From the NCBI GenBank assembly GCA_965217825.1, contig OZ244571.1, positions 1,674,001 to 1,738,000 of the forward strand: a DNA stretch of 64,000 bases. The letters run 5' to 3'. Position numbers and translations under genes: made by a program. The notes beneath the pieces were generated by a model. The model worked only from the letters and a program-made list of their open reading frames with translations, had not been told where the DNA came from and made no database searches. Below are positions 34,443-43,088 of this stretch, in pieces; within the stretch, counting starts at the first letter, position 1; each line of letters begins with the position of its first letter. Origin of the DNA: VXNE01 sp965217825. Lineage in GTDB: Bacteria > Pseudomonadota > Gammaproteobacteria > Pseudomonadales > Azotimanducaceae.

Positions 34443-35585
34443 CTAAGGCAGGCATTCCAGCATCCCTTCGAGGTCGCAGACGGTCTGGCTTCCGCTCTGC
34501 ACGAGGTCACTCCTGCGGCACACCAGAAACCGCTTGTCGGCCTCGATCAGGTCGGCATTGCGGTTCAGCGATGCAAGGTCGTCGCGGCTTGGCCGGCTCG
34601 TCAATTTGACTTCGATCGCCCAGCGTTCGCCCCGGAGTTCCAGGATCAGGTCGATTTCGCGCTGGTCGCTGGTGCGCAGGTAGAAGGCGTTGTGCACCGC
34701 TCCCTTGATCTCCAGCGCGCTGATCACCTGTTGAATGACATACCCTTCCCAGCTTGCCCCAACCCAAGGCTGGCTCAGTAGTGAATCGGCGTCCTCGACG
34801 TTCATTATCGAGTGCAGCAAACCCGTGTCCCGCCAATAGATCTTGGGGCGCTTCACCAAGCGCTTCCTGATGTTCGCGTGATACGCCTCGAGCCTGCGGA
34901 GCAGGAAAGCGCTTACCAGGTAGTCGACATAGGAGTTTATCGTGTGGTAAGACAATCCGAGGCTGCTACCGATCTGAGTCGCGTTCCACTCTTGTCCGTG
35001 CACGGACGCAAGCATCCGCATTAGACGCAGCATGGTTTGCGGCGTCGCTGCCAAACCCCAGTTTGGCAGGTCGCGCTGTCTGAGGAGATCGAGATAGTCG
35101 CGCTGCCATGTCGGAAATGTTCTTCCATTCAGTACTCCGCCATCGGGGAATCCGCCCATCAACCAATGGCGGTGGCGTTGAGCGTTGGAGTTGAGTTCCT
35201 CCCACGTGAGCGGGGCGAGTTCGACGACCGACAGCCTTCCGGCCAAGGATTCCGAAACGCGCGTCATCAGCGTGGGCGAGACCGAACCGAGCAGCAGAAA
35301 CCGGCCGGCACGCTGACGATCCCTGTCGATCTCGCCGCGGAGCCTTGCGAAGACCTCAGGCCATTCCTGGGCTTCGTCGAGGACCAGTAGACCGCGCCCC
35401 GCAACGACTTCGTCCCATTGGACGTCAAGCCGCAGCCGATCCGATTCCTGCTCCAGGTCGTAATAGCGTTTGCCGAGCTGACGCGCGAGAGTCGTCTTGC
35501 CGGATTGCCGGGGCCCAACGAGAGCGACGGCGGGGTAGTCGTGGAGGCGTTGAGCGATCAGGGGAGAGATCGTGCGCTTGAGCAT
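34443..35585 (-). CDS. AAA-family ATPase with DUF4143 domain
   Basis: 380 aa. The N-terminal ATPase has Walker A GPRQSGKTTLARQL near residue 25 and Walker B GLLVLDEAQEW near 67, then LLLGSVSP and ESLAGRLSVVELAPLTWEEL. A winged-helix stretch (SSLGLSYHTINSYVDYL) is followed by the DUF4143 nuclease-like C-terminal part ending REIDLILELRGERWAIEVKLT, which carries the E/D-x-K arrangement. These genes are common, mobile and accessory; their role is unsettled. An AT-rich promoter with a palindrome lies just upstream. No antitoxin-like partner is adjacent. Confidence 0.88.
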   Translation of the reverse strand: MLKRTISPLIAQRLHDYPAVALVGPRQSGKTTLARQLGKRYYDLEQESDRLRLDVQWDEVVAGRGLLVLDEAQEWPEVFARLRGEIDRDRQRAGRFLLLGSVSPTLMTRVSESLAGRLSVVELAPLTWEELNSNAQRHRHWLMGGFPDGGVLNGRTFPTWQRDYLDLLRQRDLPNWGLAATPQTMLRLMRMLASVHGQEWNATQIGSSLGLSYHTINSYVDYLVSAFLLRRLEAYHANIRKRLVKRPKIYWRDTGLLHSIMNVEDADSLLSQPWVGASWEGYVIQQVISALEIKGAVHNAFYLRTSDQREIDLILELRGERWAIEVKLTSRPSRDDLASLNRNADLIEADKRFLVCRRSDLVQSGSQTVCDLEGMLECLP

Positions 35586-35596
35586 TCATGCATTTT

Positions 35597-35610
35597 AGAA
35601 ATACATTTCT
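35597..35610. promoter_or_regulatory. AT-rich palindrome at the DUF4143 promoter
   Basis: AGAAATACATTTCT, a 14-base near-perfect palindrome, lies 12 bp upstream of the ATG on the - strand. The 35585-35615 stretch is far more AT-rich than its surroundings. Its position suggests a repressor site or the promoter core of the ATPase gene. Confidence 0.35.
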
Positions 35611-35637
35611 ATTTTGCAAGAACAACCCGAGCATTTC

Positions 35638-35704
35638 CCTCCATGGACGGAGAACTCGGCCGGGCCACAGGCGATGCTGCGGGCAGCGGCTGCGGCGCAC
35701 TGCT
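35638..35704. repeat. Partial copy of repeat family II
   Basis: It shares CCATGGA, then CGGCCGGGCCACAGGCGA, and an ending GGCTGCGGCGCACT with the 24297-24512 units, with the middle replaced or deleted. It runs up to the dctM stop codon (35703-35705), so the last bases of that gene lie within the repeat edge. It fills most of the space between dctM and the DUF4143 gene. Confidence 0.6.
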
Positions 35705-37000
35705 AGCGGATACCGTACGCGTGCACAGGGAGCCAGGTGACCAGCGCCTGCCACTGGTAGATGATCACCAGACCGATGAGCTGAATGACGATGAACGGCA
35801 CCACCCCTCGGTAGATGACACGCAGATCGATGCCCGGGGGTGCAATACCGCGCAGATAGAACAGCGCGCCGCCAATCGGCGGCGTCAGAAAGCTGGTCTG
35901 CAGGCAAACAGCGAACAGCAGAAGGATCAGGGTCAGCTCCAGCCAGTCGAGAAAGAGACCCAGGAGGAAGGTCGCGATGAGGATGCAGATGATGATGCCG
36001 TCGGGACCGAACGGCTGCCCGAGCAGCGCCCGCTCGATCATTTCATCGCCGCCGAGACCGCGCAGGACGAGGTTGAAGCAGACGGCACCCAGAATCCCGC
36101 CGAAAATGAATGCTGTGGTTCGCGAGGTCTCGTCGATCACCTCGCGCATCACCGGCAGGCTGATGGCGCCTTTCGCAAGGGCCAGCAACAGCGCCCCCGC
36201 GGCGCCCACGCCCGCCGCTTCGGTGGGCGTGGCGAGTCCAAAAAATATGCTGCCGAGAACCGCGAGTATCAGCAACGAAGCCGGGACAATCGCCTTGACC
36301 AGACCCCAGGCCGCCGCTAAATCCATCGGCTCGTACTCGGCCGCCGGCGCCAGCGACGGCTTCACGAGTCCGACCAGCGCGAGATAGGCGATGTACAGCA
36401 TCCCGAGCAGCACGCTCGGAATGAGCGCGCCGAGAAACAGGTCGCCGACGCTCATCGCCATCCGGTCCGCCATGATCACCAGCATGATGCTCGGCGGGAT
36501 CAGTATGCCGAGCGTTCCCACCGCCGCCACCGTGCCGGATGCCAGATGTTTGTCGTAACCGTTCGCCAGCATGACCGGCAGACCGAGCAAGCCCAACAGC
36601 ACGACGAGGCGCCGATAATGCCGGTCGAGGCGGCCAGCAGGACGCCGATGATGGTGACCGTAATCGCCAGGCCCCCGCGCACGCCGCCCAGCAAACGGGA
36701 AAAGCCGGTCAGACGATCGCGGGCGATGCCGGACCGATCCAGCAGGATGCCCATGAAAATGAACATCGGCAGCGCCACCAGCACCCAGTTTTCCATGACG
36801 TCCCAGATGCGGTCCACGCTCAGCGACGCGTAGAACCAGTCAACGTGGGTCGGCACCTGGAAATCCACCTCCAGAATGATGGCGAGGGCCGTGAACACCG
36901 CCGCCAGCCCCGCGAGTATCCAGGCGACTGGAAACCCCGAGAACAACAGCGCGATGAAGCTCACGATCATGGCGAGCGCGAGAATCTCAGAGCCGCTCAC
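35703..37000 (-). pseudogene. dctM: TRAP transporter large permease DctM, frameshifted
   Basis: Starts at GTG 37000, overlapping the dctQ stop (GTGA). The frame is good through GLAITVTIIGVLLAASTGIIG, then shifts. The remainder, GLLGLPVMLANGYDKHLASG through GTLGILIPPSIMLVIMADRM to the end, is in another frame. The shift lies at about 36605, where GCCTCGTCGTG stands in place of an expected GCCTCGGTCGTG, so a single G is missing. Rejoined, it gives about 432 residues with the many membrane segments of DctM, the usual size. It is either a recent loss of function or a base-calling error. The substrate-binding DctP gene is not adjacent. Confidence 0.85.
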
Positions 37001-37521
37001 GACCGCGGCCTCGCTAGATAGGTCATGATCCGGCTGAGGCGCGCCACCGATGCCAGCAGCAGCAGAATCAACGCGGTCGGCAATACGCCCTTGAGGAACC
37101 AGCGAAACGGGAGGCCGCCCGGCGACTGCGAGGTCTCCGAGACGGCCCAGCTGTGGGCGACGAAGGGCAGGCTGAACACCAGCACCATGACGACGAACGG
37201 CAACAGCAACAACAACGTGCCATAGAGTTCGATCCACACCTGCGTGCGCGGCGCGAGACGCACCGCCACCAAGTCGATGCGAATATGGACGTCGACGCTG
37301 TAGCCATAGGCGACGGCGATCAGAAACGCCACCGCATACAGATGCCACTGAATCTCCTCGAACTCGATGCGGCCCTCGCGGAAGAGGTAGCGCAGGGCGA
37401 CATTGGTCACGATGACCGCCATGAGGACCACCCACAGCCAGCTGGCGGCGCGGCCGACAAGACGGAGCGCGCCGTCGATGGCCCGCGACAGTTTCGTCTC
37501 GGGCAGGTCGATACCGATCAT
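36997..37521 (-). CDS. dctQ: TRAP transporter small permease DctQ
   Basis: 174 aa from the ATG at 37521 (MIGIDLPETKLSRAID). Four hydrophobic segments are visible: WLWVVLMAVIVTNVALRYLF, LYAVAFLIAVAYGY, LYGTLLLLLPFVVMVLVF and LPTALILLLLASV. The layout IEFEEIQWHLYAVAFLIA with VHIRIDLV is typical of DctQ. It pairs with DctM to form the membrane part of a sodium- or proton-driven uptake system for organic acids. No DctP is visible on either side. Upstream lies a 281-bp gap with the toxin-antitoxin promoter. Confidence 0.85.
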   Translation of the reverse strand: MIGIDLPETKLSRAIDGALRLVGRAASWLWVVLMAVIVTNVALRYLFREGRIEFEEIQWHLYAVAFLIAVAYGYSVDVHIRIDLVAVRLAPRTQVWIELYGTLLLLLPFVVMVLVFSLPFVAHSWAVSETSQSPGGLPFRWFLKGVLPTALILLLLASVARLSRIMTYLARPRS

Positions 37522-37760
37522 CGGTCGAAGTCGCGGCTGATGTAGGCGAGTCGACGGCCGCGCACTACGCGCTTGGGGCCGCGCATGCCGCGCAACGGCG
37601 TCGTGGCCAGCGGCCTCGCCGCGATCCTGATGTTGGCCTTGCTGGAGGCCACGAAAGCCGCGCCGCATCCCCATGGAGACGCGGCCGACTGCCTCGTCTC
37701 TGCCCGCGACCAACGCGTTTCCCTTTCCTCGGCACGCTGGCCTTCCGGACTAGCTTTCGC

Positions 37761-37788
37761 ATACTATCTCCGATACTAAACGATACTA
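37761..37788. promoter_or_regulatory. Repeated ATACTA motif, candidate toxin-antitoxin operator
   Basis: ATACTA occurs at 37761, 37773 and 37783; the last two are CGATACTA. They lie 15-40 bp upstream of the antitoxin ATG in an AT-rich patch. Direct or spaced repeats in this position are typical binding sites for antitoxins that repress their own operon. The rest of 37522-37760 shows nothing I can support. Confidence 0.4.
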
Positions 37789-37802
37789 CAGCAGGCAAGC
37801 GG

Positions 37803-38375
37803 ATGACCCCTCCCGAGACGTATGCCGACCAGCGGTACTTCCACGTACACGGCCTGAAAGCGACATCACCGGCGCGGTTGAATGCCGCCCTCAAAGCGGC
37901 GATCAACGAGCTCGAAGTCGCGTTGTATGGCCCCAGCCGGACGGAGCTGACGGACACCGAGGTTGCCATGTTGGAGAAGGCCGGCGTCGACCTCGACGAA
38001 CGGCCGGACGACACCGATCCGCTGCTGGATTACGCGACGGAATTCGCTGCAATTCGGGCAACGAGCCTGACGCCTGCGGCGCTAGCCCGAGTGCTGGGCG
38101 TCACGCCGGTGCGCGTACGGCAGATGATCCGGGACGGCAGTCTCTTCGCGATTCGGATCGAAGGCCGCTTGCATATCCCGGCCTACCAGCTTGCGGGCCA
38201 GGCGCTCGTACCGAACATTGGTCGGGTGAACCAGACGCTTGCCGGCCTCGACGCCGTCTCCGTGCAACGCTGGGTCACCGCCGCCGATCCCGATCTGCAA
38301 GGAATGGCACCGATCAACTGGCTGAAGGCGGGACGCGATGTCGATGCCGTGCTCAAGGTCGTTCCGGAGCGGTAA
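37803..38375 (+). CDS. Antitoxin of a RES-type toxin-antitoxin pair (DUF2384/helix-turn-helix)
   Basis: 190 aa. Residues 80-120 hold a helix-turn-helix segment, LTPAALARVLGVTPVRVRQMIRDGSLFAIRIEGRLHIP, resembling MerR/excisionase-like DNA binders. The C-terminal AGLDAVSVQRWVTAADPDLQGMAPINWLKAGRDVD resembles the toxin-binding MbcA/ParS (DUF2384) domain, with its NWLKxGxD ending. Its stop overlaps the toxin start by one base (TAATG), as in classical pairs. It should neutralise the RES toxin and repress the operon. Confidence 0.8.
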   Translation: MTPPETYADQRYFHVHGLKATSPARLNAALKAAINELEVALYGPSRTELTDTEVAMLEKAGVDLDERPDDTDPLLDYATEFAAIRATSLTPAALARVLGVTPVRVRQMIRDGSLFAIRIEGRLHIPAYQLAGQALVPNIGRVNQTLAGLDAVSVQRWVTAADPDLQGMAPINWLKAGRDVDAVLKVVPER

Positions 38376-39022
38376 TGGCACCGTTGGCGACAAGGGCGAA
38401 GGTTCCCCAGCACCCGGATCCCGCGAGACTCGAATCCACCGACCCCGAGTGGCGCGTGGTCGAGCCCGGCGAGCAAGTGTGGCGAGTGTACTTCCGCGGC
38501 GGCGAGCATCCGTCGCGGTGGAACCAGTTCCGTACGTTCGGCCCGACGGACGCACGGTTCGACCACCAGATCGAGGGCCCACAGGGCATCGCCCGCGCCG
38601 TCATGTACCTTGCGCTGAATCCGATTACGTGCGTTGCGGAGGTCTTCCAGAAGACGCGCGTGGTCCACCGCACCTACCGCCAACCCGCACTGGTCGGGTT
38701 TGCCGTAACCTCGCCGCTCAAGCTTCTGGATCTGACCCGATCGTTCCCGACGCGCATCGGTGCGTCAATGGGGTTGATGACGGGCGCTCGCTCCGTAGGG
38801 CGGAACTGGGCCAAGGGCCTATTTGACGCCTACCCTGAGGCGCAGGGTCTCGCCTACCCTTCATCAATGCACGCCAACGCGGAGGCGATCGTCCTGAACG
38901 ACCGCACCGAACCAACAACGGCGTTCCCTCGCTCCCCTGGTTTCCACAAGGCCCTCGCCGACCCCAGCGTGCTGACTGTACTCAAGAACGCCGCTCGTCA
39001 AATCGGCTATGTGATTCGCTAG
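38375..39022 (+). CDS. RES-domain toxin (NAD+-degrading)
   Basis: 215 aa. RES signature: WRVYFRGGEHPSRWNQFRTFGPTDARFD, with the conserved Arg, then CVAEVFQ, which has the conserved Glu, and a Ser later in LAYPSSMHANAEAIVL. RES toxins (for example MbcT) split or phosphorylyse NAD+ and stop growth unless the antitoxin binds. The gene looks complete and is translation-coupled to its antitoxin. Both genes are intact amid a decaying region, as expected for an addictive pair. Confidence 0.85.
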   Translation: MAPLATRAKVPQHPDPARLESTDPEWRVVEPGEQVWRVYFRGGEHPSRWNQFRTFGPTDARFDHQIEGPQGIARAVMYLALNPITCVAEVFQKTRVVHRTYRQPALVGFAVTSPLKLLDLTRSFPTRIGASMGLMTGARSVGRNWAKGLFDAYPEAQGLAYPSSMHANAEAIVLNDRTEPTTAFPRSPGFHKALADPSVLTVLKNAARQIGYVIR

Positions 39023-39100
39023 GGGACTGCGCCGTTGAACGGCACGCAAGTGCCGATCAAGGCGCAGGATCCGGGACGGGCGGGATGGGCGAAACAGAGG

Positions 39101-39168
39101 GCTTGGGCGGAGGTAAAACACGGCGCCCGTCAGGGCGACGGATTTTATGGCGCTAGAAGCGTTCGCCA
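39101..39168. repeat. Dispersed hairpin repeat (family III), copy 1
   Basis: GCTTGGG...GGTAA, then CGGCGCCCGTCAGGGCGACGG and a T-rich tail, runs to about 39168. It matches 60162-60229 closely over about 68 bp. The CGCCC/GGGCG stem (39124-39137, loop GTCA) followed by ATTTT looks like a weak terminator. It replaces the missing N-terminal end of the LLM pseudogene just downstream. Confidence 0.6.
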
Positions 39169-39829
39169 GAACTATAAGTTAATGGGAATGGAGGGCTGGA
39201 CGCTGCTCTCGGCACTGGCGATGATCACCGATCGGTTACGTCTCGGAATTCTCGCGACCGGCAATACCTACCGTAACCCGGCGCTCGTGGCAAAGATCGC
39301 GACCACCCTCGATCATATATCGGGCGGTCGGGTGGAACTGGGACTGGACGCCGCCTGGTACGAACAGGAACATACAGCCTACGGCTGGGATTTTCCGTCG
39401 CTGCGGGAACGCAGTGACCGGTTGGAGGAGGCGACGCAGTTGATCCGTCTGCTGCTCACCAAAGACCCGGAAGAATATGTGAATTACTCCGGCAAGTACT
39501 ATCAGTTGAACGACGCGCCCATGTCGCCTAGAACCCGCTCAGGACAGACCGATTCCCATTTTGATCGGTGGCAATGGTGAAAAGCGCACCCTCAGGACCT
39601 GTGCGCGCTATGGCGGCACCAGTAACCTGGACTTCTGGCACCCCGGCGGTGTGGACGTATACAAACAGAAGCAACAGGCGATCGATCGTCACTGTGAGGA
39701 CTGTGGGCGCGATCCAGCAGAAGTCCGCCGCACGGTCTGTCTGCCAACCAGGTTGTTCGACAGTGATGAAGAATGGAAGAAATCACCGGGTCAGCCCTGG
39801 TACTGCTGGGGCACCGTCAACGCTATCTA

Positions 39830-40080
39830 GTGTTCCGTCAAGCCTAAAAATGCGAGTGTAGCTGCGAGGGATTTTTGGTTCCTGGCGAGGCGCGACGACG
39901 CGGTGCGGCAGGCACCACACAAGGAGGAGCAACGGAGCCTTCAGCCGGGGAGCGCGAGGGGGCACCCCTCGCATGAAAACAATCTTCAGCCGGGGAGCGC
40001 GAGGGGGCACCCCTCGCATGAAAACCATCAGGGGCCAAAAAGACCCGCAGATACCCGTAGATTTAGGTTTGACGGAGCAC
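39830..40080. mobile_element. MITE with 19-bp terminal inverted repeats and TA target duplication
   Basis: The ends are GTGTTCCGTCAAGCCTAAA (39830-39848) and the inverse of GTGCTCCGTCAAACCTAAA (40062-40080), identical at 17 of 19 positions. The element is flanked on both sides by CTAG, with TA as the probable duplicated target, the habit of the IS630/Tc1-mariner group. It has no transposase and is only 251 bp, so it must be moved by an enzyme encoded elsewhere. It contains two 45-bp palindromic repeats. It interrupts the LLM pseudogene. Confidence 0.75.
39938..40033 (+). repeat. 45-bp palindromic repeat, locus A (2 units)
   Basis: Units start at 39942 and 39987, exactly 45 bp apart. Each has CAGCCGGGGAGC, then the hairpin GCGAGGGGGCACCCCTCGC (8-bp stem, GCA loop; first copy 39954-39972), then ATGAAAA. 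Located inside the MITE. Confidence 0.9.
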
Positions 40081-40244
40081 TAGGACTATCTGGGCGGTTA
40101 TATCGAAGCCGGCGCCGACGAGATCATGTTGTGCGGCTTTGGGAACAATACGGCGGCCTTGCAGCGGGTTGAGTCTGAGGTCTTGTCGGTCTTCTAGTCG
40201 CGTCAACCTGACCATGCCGTTTCCTCGACTTCCTCGTCTTTGAG

Positions 40245-41293
40245 GTGTTCCGTTTCTCACGCGCGGCAGCATCAATTGCCGGCCTGTGGTTGCTGGCCCT
40301 GTGTACCCAACAGGCGACCGCAGCCGTTGTCGACTACGATGCCCTCGAGTTCCGTCACGGAATCTCGCAAATACCCAACTACGACCTGAAATACCCCAGG
40401 ATTTCGCGCGCCTGGAATACGTCAATCCCGATGCCCCGAAGGGGGTACGCTGGCGCTGTCCTATACCTACAGCCTGTTTAGCGCGACACCAACGTCAAAA
40501 CCGCCGGGATTCGGGCTGTCGTACGACTACCTGCTAGAGCGCGCCGGAGACGAACTTTCCGGCTTTTACGGTAGTCTCGCCGAGTCGGTGGCACTGGTCG
40601 AGGCGCCCGGTCCGCTGACGGTTGCGGTTCACGGCGACTCCGATGTGGCCAAGCAGGTCCACATCATGGGCTTGATCCCGATTGTTCCGGCGCACTACTG
40701 GGTCGAACGTGATGTCACCCAACCGACGCATGAACCGCCGCTACAGAGCGGCCCGTGTCGACTGACAAAGGTGTCCCGGCAGGGCCGTTACTTCAGGTAC
40801 ACCAGAGTCCCCGATTACTGGGGACGTGACCTGCCAATCAATCGCGGCAGGTTCAACTTCGATACGATTCGCTACGAGCGCCATCTCGAGGCCGTCGTCG
40901 CCCGCGAGGCGCTGCGTGCCGGCCTGATCGACGTCTGGACCGAGAATGACTCCCGCCATTGGTTGTTTTCCTACAACGTTCCAGCCCGCGAGCGCGGTTG
41001 GCTGCGGAAAGGCACCCTGGGTTCCGGAGCCGTACGTGGTTCCCGATTTCGCCTCGTGCTCAACACGCGGCGACAACCGTTCGACGATCCCCTTGTGCGG
41101 GAAGCCCTGGCCCACGCGTTCGATTTCGAGTGGCAAAACCGTGCCCTCCATGGCGGTGAACGACGACGCGCGTATCGTCTACTGGGACAAGTTCGGACGA
41201 CCCGACCAGCCCGACAAGATGTTCATTGCGGCGTTCCCGGATGGCTGGTGGTTCGACGAGAAGAAAGCAGGTCGCATCGACGCGGGACGGTAA
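40245..41293 (+). pseudogene. YejA-like ABC transporter substrate-binding protein, decayed
   Basis: The start at GTG 40245 still encodes a signal peptide (ASIAGLWLLALCTQQATA) and the mature start ALEFRHGISQ...YDLKYP. A base is then missing near 40398, and YVNPDAPKG continues in another frame, with another indel soon after. A middle part (VPAHYWVERD, YFRYTRVPDYWGRDLPINRG, FDDPLVREALAHAFDFEWQN) is readable from about 40588. After FDFEWQNRALHGG a large part is missing, and the true C-terminus (VYWDKFGRPDQPDK...WWFDEKKAGRI) follows in a third frame. The intact family (~600 aa) binds peptides such as microcin C. Confidence 0.8.
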
Positions 41294-41477
41294 CCAACCT
41301 GTGCGCTCCCGTTCGACGGTTGCCGGAGGTCCATGAGACGCCGAGAGTGCGTCCCTACGGGCGCTTCTACGGCGCAGGCTCATCGGTGCACCATCGAATT
41401 CCGTTCTGCTGAAGCCGGCGACCCTGAGCCAGCCAGGGAAAAGGAGAGTGGCGTCGACGAGTATCCGCGCCGGGCTG

Positions 41478-41787
41478 TCACTCGTGACCCTCGGGTAGAC
41501 GCAATAGGCGCTCGCCGCGCCAGACACGAACGATTCTCACCCTGCGGGTATCGCGACGGTAAACGATCCGGAACGGTCGGTGAATGAGTTCGCGAAGGAA
41601 CGGCTGATCGAATTCAGGCACCACGCGACCCATGTCTGGATGGTCGGCCAGGGGCCTGCACACGTTGCAAAACCTCTGCAATCAGCCTCTCTCCGGCCTC
41701 CGGCACGCCTTGCTCCGCATACCAGGCGCGTACTTCCTCAAGGTCAGCAAGTGCCGATTCGGCAAAGCTGATGGTGATGGGGGACAT
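41478..41787 (-). pseudogene. ParE/RelE-type toxin, frameshifted
   Basis: From the ATG at 41787 the frame reads MSPITISFAESALADLEEVR and continues AEQGVPEAGERLIAEVLQRV, a typical ParE start. Near 41660 one extra base shifts it. The remaining part, LADHPDMGRVVPEFDQ then IHRPFRIVYRRD and VRIVRVWRGERLL, is in the next frame, ending at 41478. Rejoined, the protein is about 100 aa, the usual length. It lies 4 bp after the intact Phd-type antitoxin gene. The toxin is probably dead unless the shift is a base-calling error. Confidence 0.8.
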
Positions 41788-41791
41788 AAAG

Positions 41792-42061
41792 CTATTTCAG
41801 ACCGAGCCGCTCCCTGGCCTCGTCGAAATCGACTTCCCGTCCCGCGTCCAGATCCCCAAGCCCGGCTACCACCGCGCGCATGAAGTCGCGTTCCTCCTGG
41901 GCTCGCTCATAGTCGCCGACGGACTGGACGACGGCAACGCCCCGGCTGCGGTTCGTGACCAGCACGGGCCGGTGTACGTCGGTCGTATGTTTCACCACGC
42001 CTCCCGGATTCACCTTCAGGTCCGATAAGGGAACGAGATCCTCGGAGAACTTGATTGTCAC
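41792..42061 (-). CDS. Phd/YefM-family antitoxin
   Basis: 89 aa. MTIKFSEDLVPLSDLKVNPGGVVKH and the VLVTNRSRGVAVVQSVGDYERAQ segment are the Phd/YefM DNA-binding fold. The acidic C-terminal part (LDAGREVDFDEARERLGLK) is the toxin-binding arm. It should repress its operon and bind a ParE/RelE toxin, whose gene follows but is frameshifted. Seems intact. The 128 bp upstream to 42189 has no other gene and should contain its promoter. Confidence 0.87.
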   Translation of the reverse strand: MTIKFSEDLVPLSDLKVNPGGVVKHTTDVHRPVLVTNRSRGVAVVQSVGDYERAQEERDFMRAVVAGLGDLDAGREVDFDEARERLGLK

Positions 42062-42189
42062 CCTACGGCTCCAAAAAACCAGTCGGAAGCACTAATAATA
42101 GCCCCTGTTACAAGACCTTTCTAATGGTCATCTGAGGCAACGCAGATGACACCTCCGCGTTGACCGTCGCCCGCGTGCCGCTCTGCGGC

Positions 42190-42876
42190 TCAGGCTCCCA
42201 GGTCACCGGCGCACCATCGAATCCCGTTTTGCACGATTGTCCGAAACGCCGGGTTCCGCCAGCTCTTGGGGTCGTGACCGAGCTGCAGGCAGAAAACCCT
42301 CGAGTTCTTGTGGACCCGGGTCCACGCCAGCGTGTGCATGGAGTGTTCTTTCGATGTCGTCAGCAGGACATCGCAGTCATCGCCGCAGTCACCCATGGCG
42401 AAGGTCTCGTCGTATATCTCGAAGTTATTGAGCCCGACGGAGGCGGGGTGGTCTTGGTTCACGTCTATCTGATAGGAACCGAGCCAGATATCCGAGCTAA
42501 AGCGCCGATCGGGCAGCCCGATGATCTCTCCCCACCATTGGTCCTCCCTGTAATTCAGCAGCGCGTGATGCAACACGAAAACGGGCTGACCGCGATCGAG
42601 CATGTGCTCGATGCATGCCTGGGGTTTCCCCTCCGGCAATCCCCGTAGCATCGTGTAGAACAGCGTCACGTCGTAGCTGTCGCGAACCTCCTCGTCGTTG
42701 TCTTCGAAGCCGGCGGAGGTAAGCCAGTCGTCAAAACTCTGCATATACGGTTTGATTCCATCGAGACCATAGATGAAGTCGTGAAAGGGCCGGACATGAA
42801 AAGGGTGGCTTCCCGTGAGAACGGCGACTGCTGGTTCCTGGCTCAAGTCAAATGTCCTTCGATTGGTGATCTTCAT
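42190..42876 (-). CDS. ThuA-like domain protein
   Basis: 228 aa from the ATG at 42876 (MKITNRRTFDLSQEPAVAVL); a GTG at 42888 is also possible. Glutamine-amidotransferase-like fold of the ThuA family: DVTLFYTML, RGQPVFVLHHALLNYREDQWWGEIIG, and a late GDCGDDCDVLLTT and TRVHKNSRVFCLQLGHD. ThuA proteins are linked to trehalose and other sugar use or to secreted glycoside pathways, but the biochemistry is uncertain. No sugar gene is adjacent. Looks intact and stands alone. Confidence 0.75.
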   Translation of the reverse strand: MKITNRRTFDLSQEPAVAVLTGSHPFHVRPFHDFIYGLDGIKPYMQSFDDWLTSAGFEDNDEEVRDSYDVTLFYTMLRGLPEGKPQACIEHMLDRGQPVFVLHHALLNYREDQWWGEIIGLPDRRFSSDIWLGSYQIDVNQDHPASVGLNNFEIYDETFAMGDCGDDCDVLLTTSKEHSMHTLAWTRVHKNSRVFCLQLGHDPKSWRNPAFRTIVQNGIRWCAGDLGA

Positions 42877-42983
42877 GTTACCCCGCACTTGAGGAAGTCG
42901 GCACTCCCATGGGCGACCCCGCTCGGAATCGCCTGCTTTCGGGGGTTACCGATGGTGCGCGATGCGCTCGCGTGCTGACTTCG

Positions 42984-43005
42984 ACGCCGGCTGTGGGGCA
43001 CTGCT
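42984..43005. repeat. End fragment of repeat family II
   Basis: CGCCGGCTGTGGGGCACT followed by GCTA matches the last part of the 24297-24512 units and of the 35638-35704 copy. It lies in the 212-bp gap between the divergent ThuA-like and C13 peptidase genes. Only the hairpin 3' arm remains. Confidence 0.45.
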
Positions 43006-43088
43006 ATGCTCCCGCCACGCGTTCAACTTTCCGGCGCCGCCCAAGCGTACGCGCGTGTTTGCGGTTCCGGATCCGACGGGAGTTGCGG

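Larger units (their letters stand above)
39182..40197 (+). pseudogene. LLM-class oxidoreductase, truncated, frameshifted and split by a MITE
   Basis: Homology begins abruptly at MGMEGWTLLSALAMITDRLR. The N-terminal ~50 residues are lost. It continues through LATGNTYRNPALVAKIATTL and SGGRVELGLDAAWYEQEH. After APMSPR the frame shifts, and IPILIGGNGEKRTLR and DFWHPGGVDVYKQKQ follow in another frame. The sequence stops at CTAG (39827-39830), where a 251-bp inserted element begins. The C-terminal part (YLGGYIEAGADEIMLCGFG to the stop at 40195) resumes right after the second CTAG. The gene is clearly dead. Confidence 0.85.

Noticed and set aside
37573..37779. Small secreted protein gene (MPRNGVVASGLAAILMLALL)
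   Set aside because: Signal-like start, but no clear ribosome site and no recognisable mature part; may be chance in a gap before the toxin-antitoxin operon.
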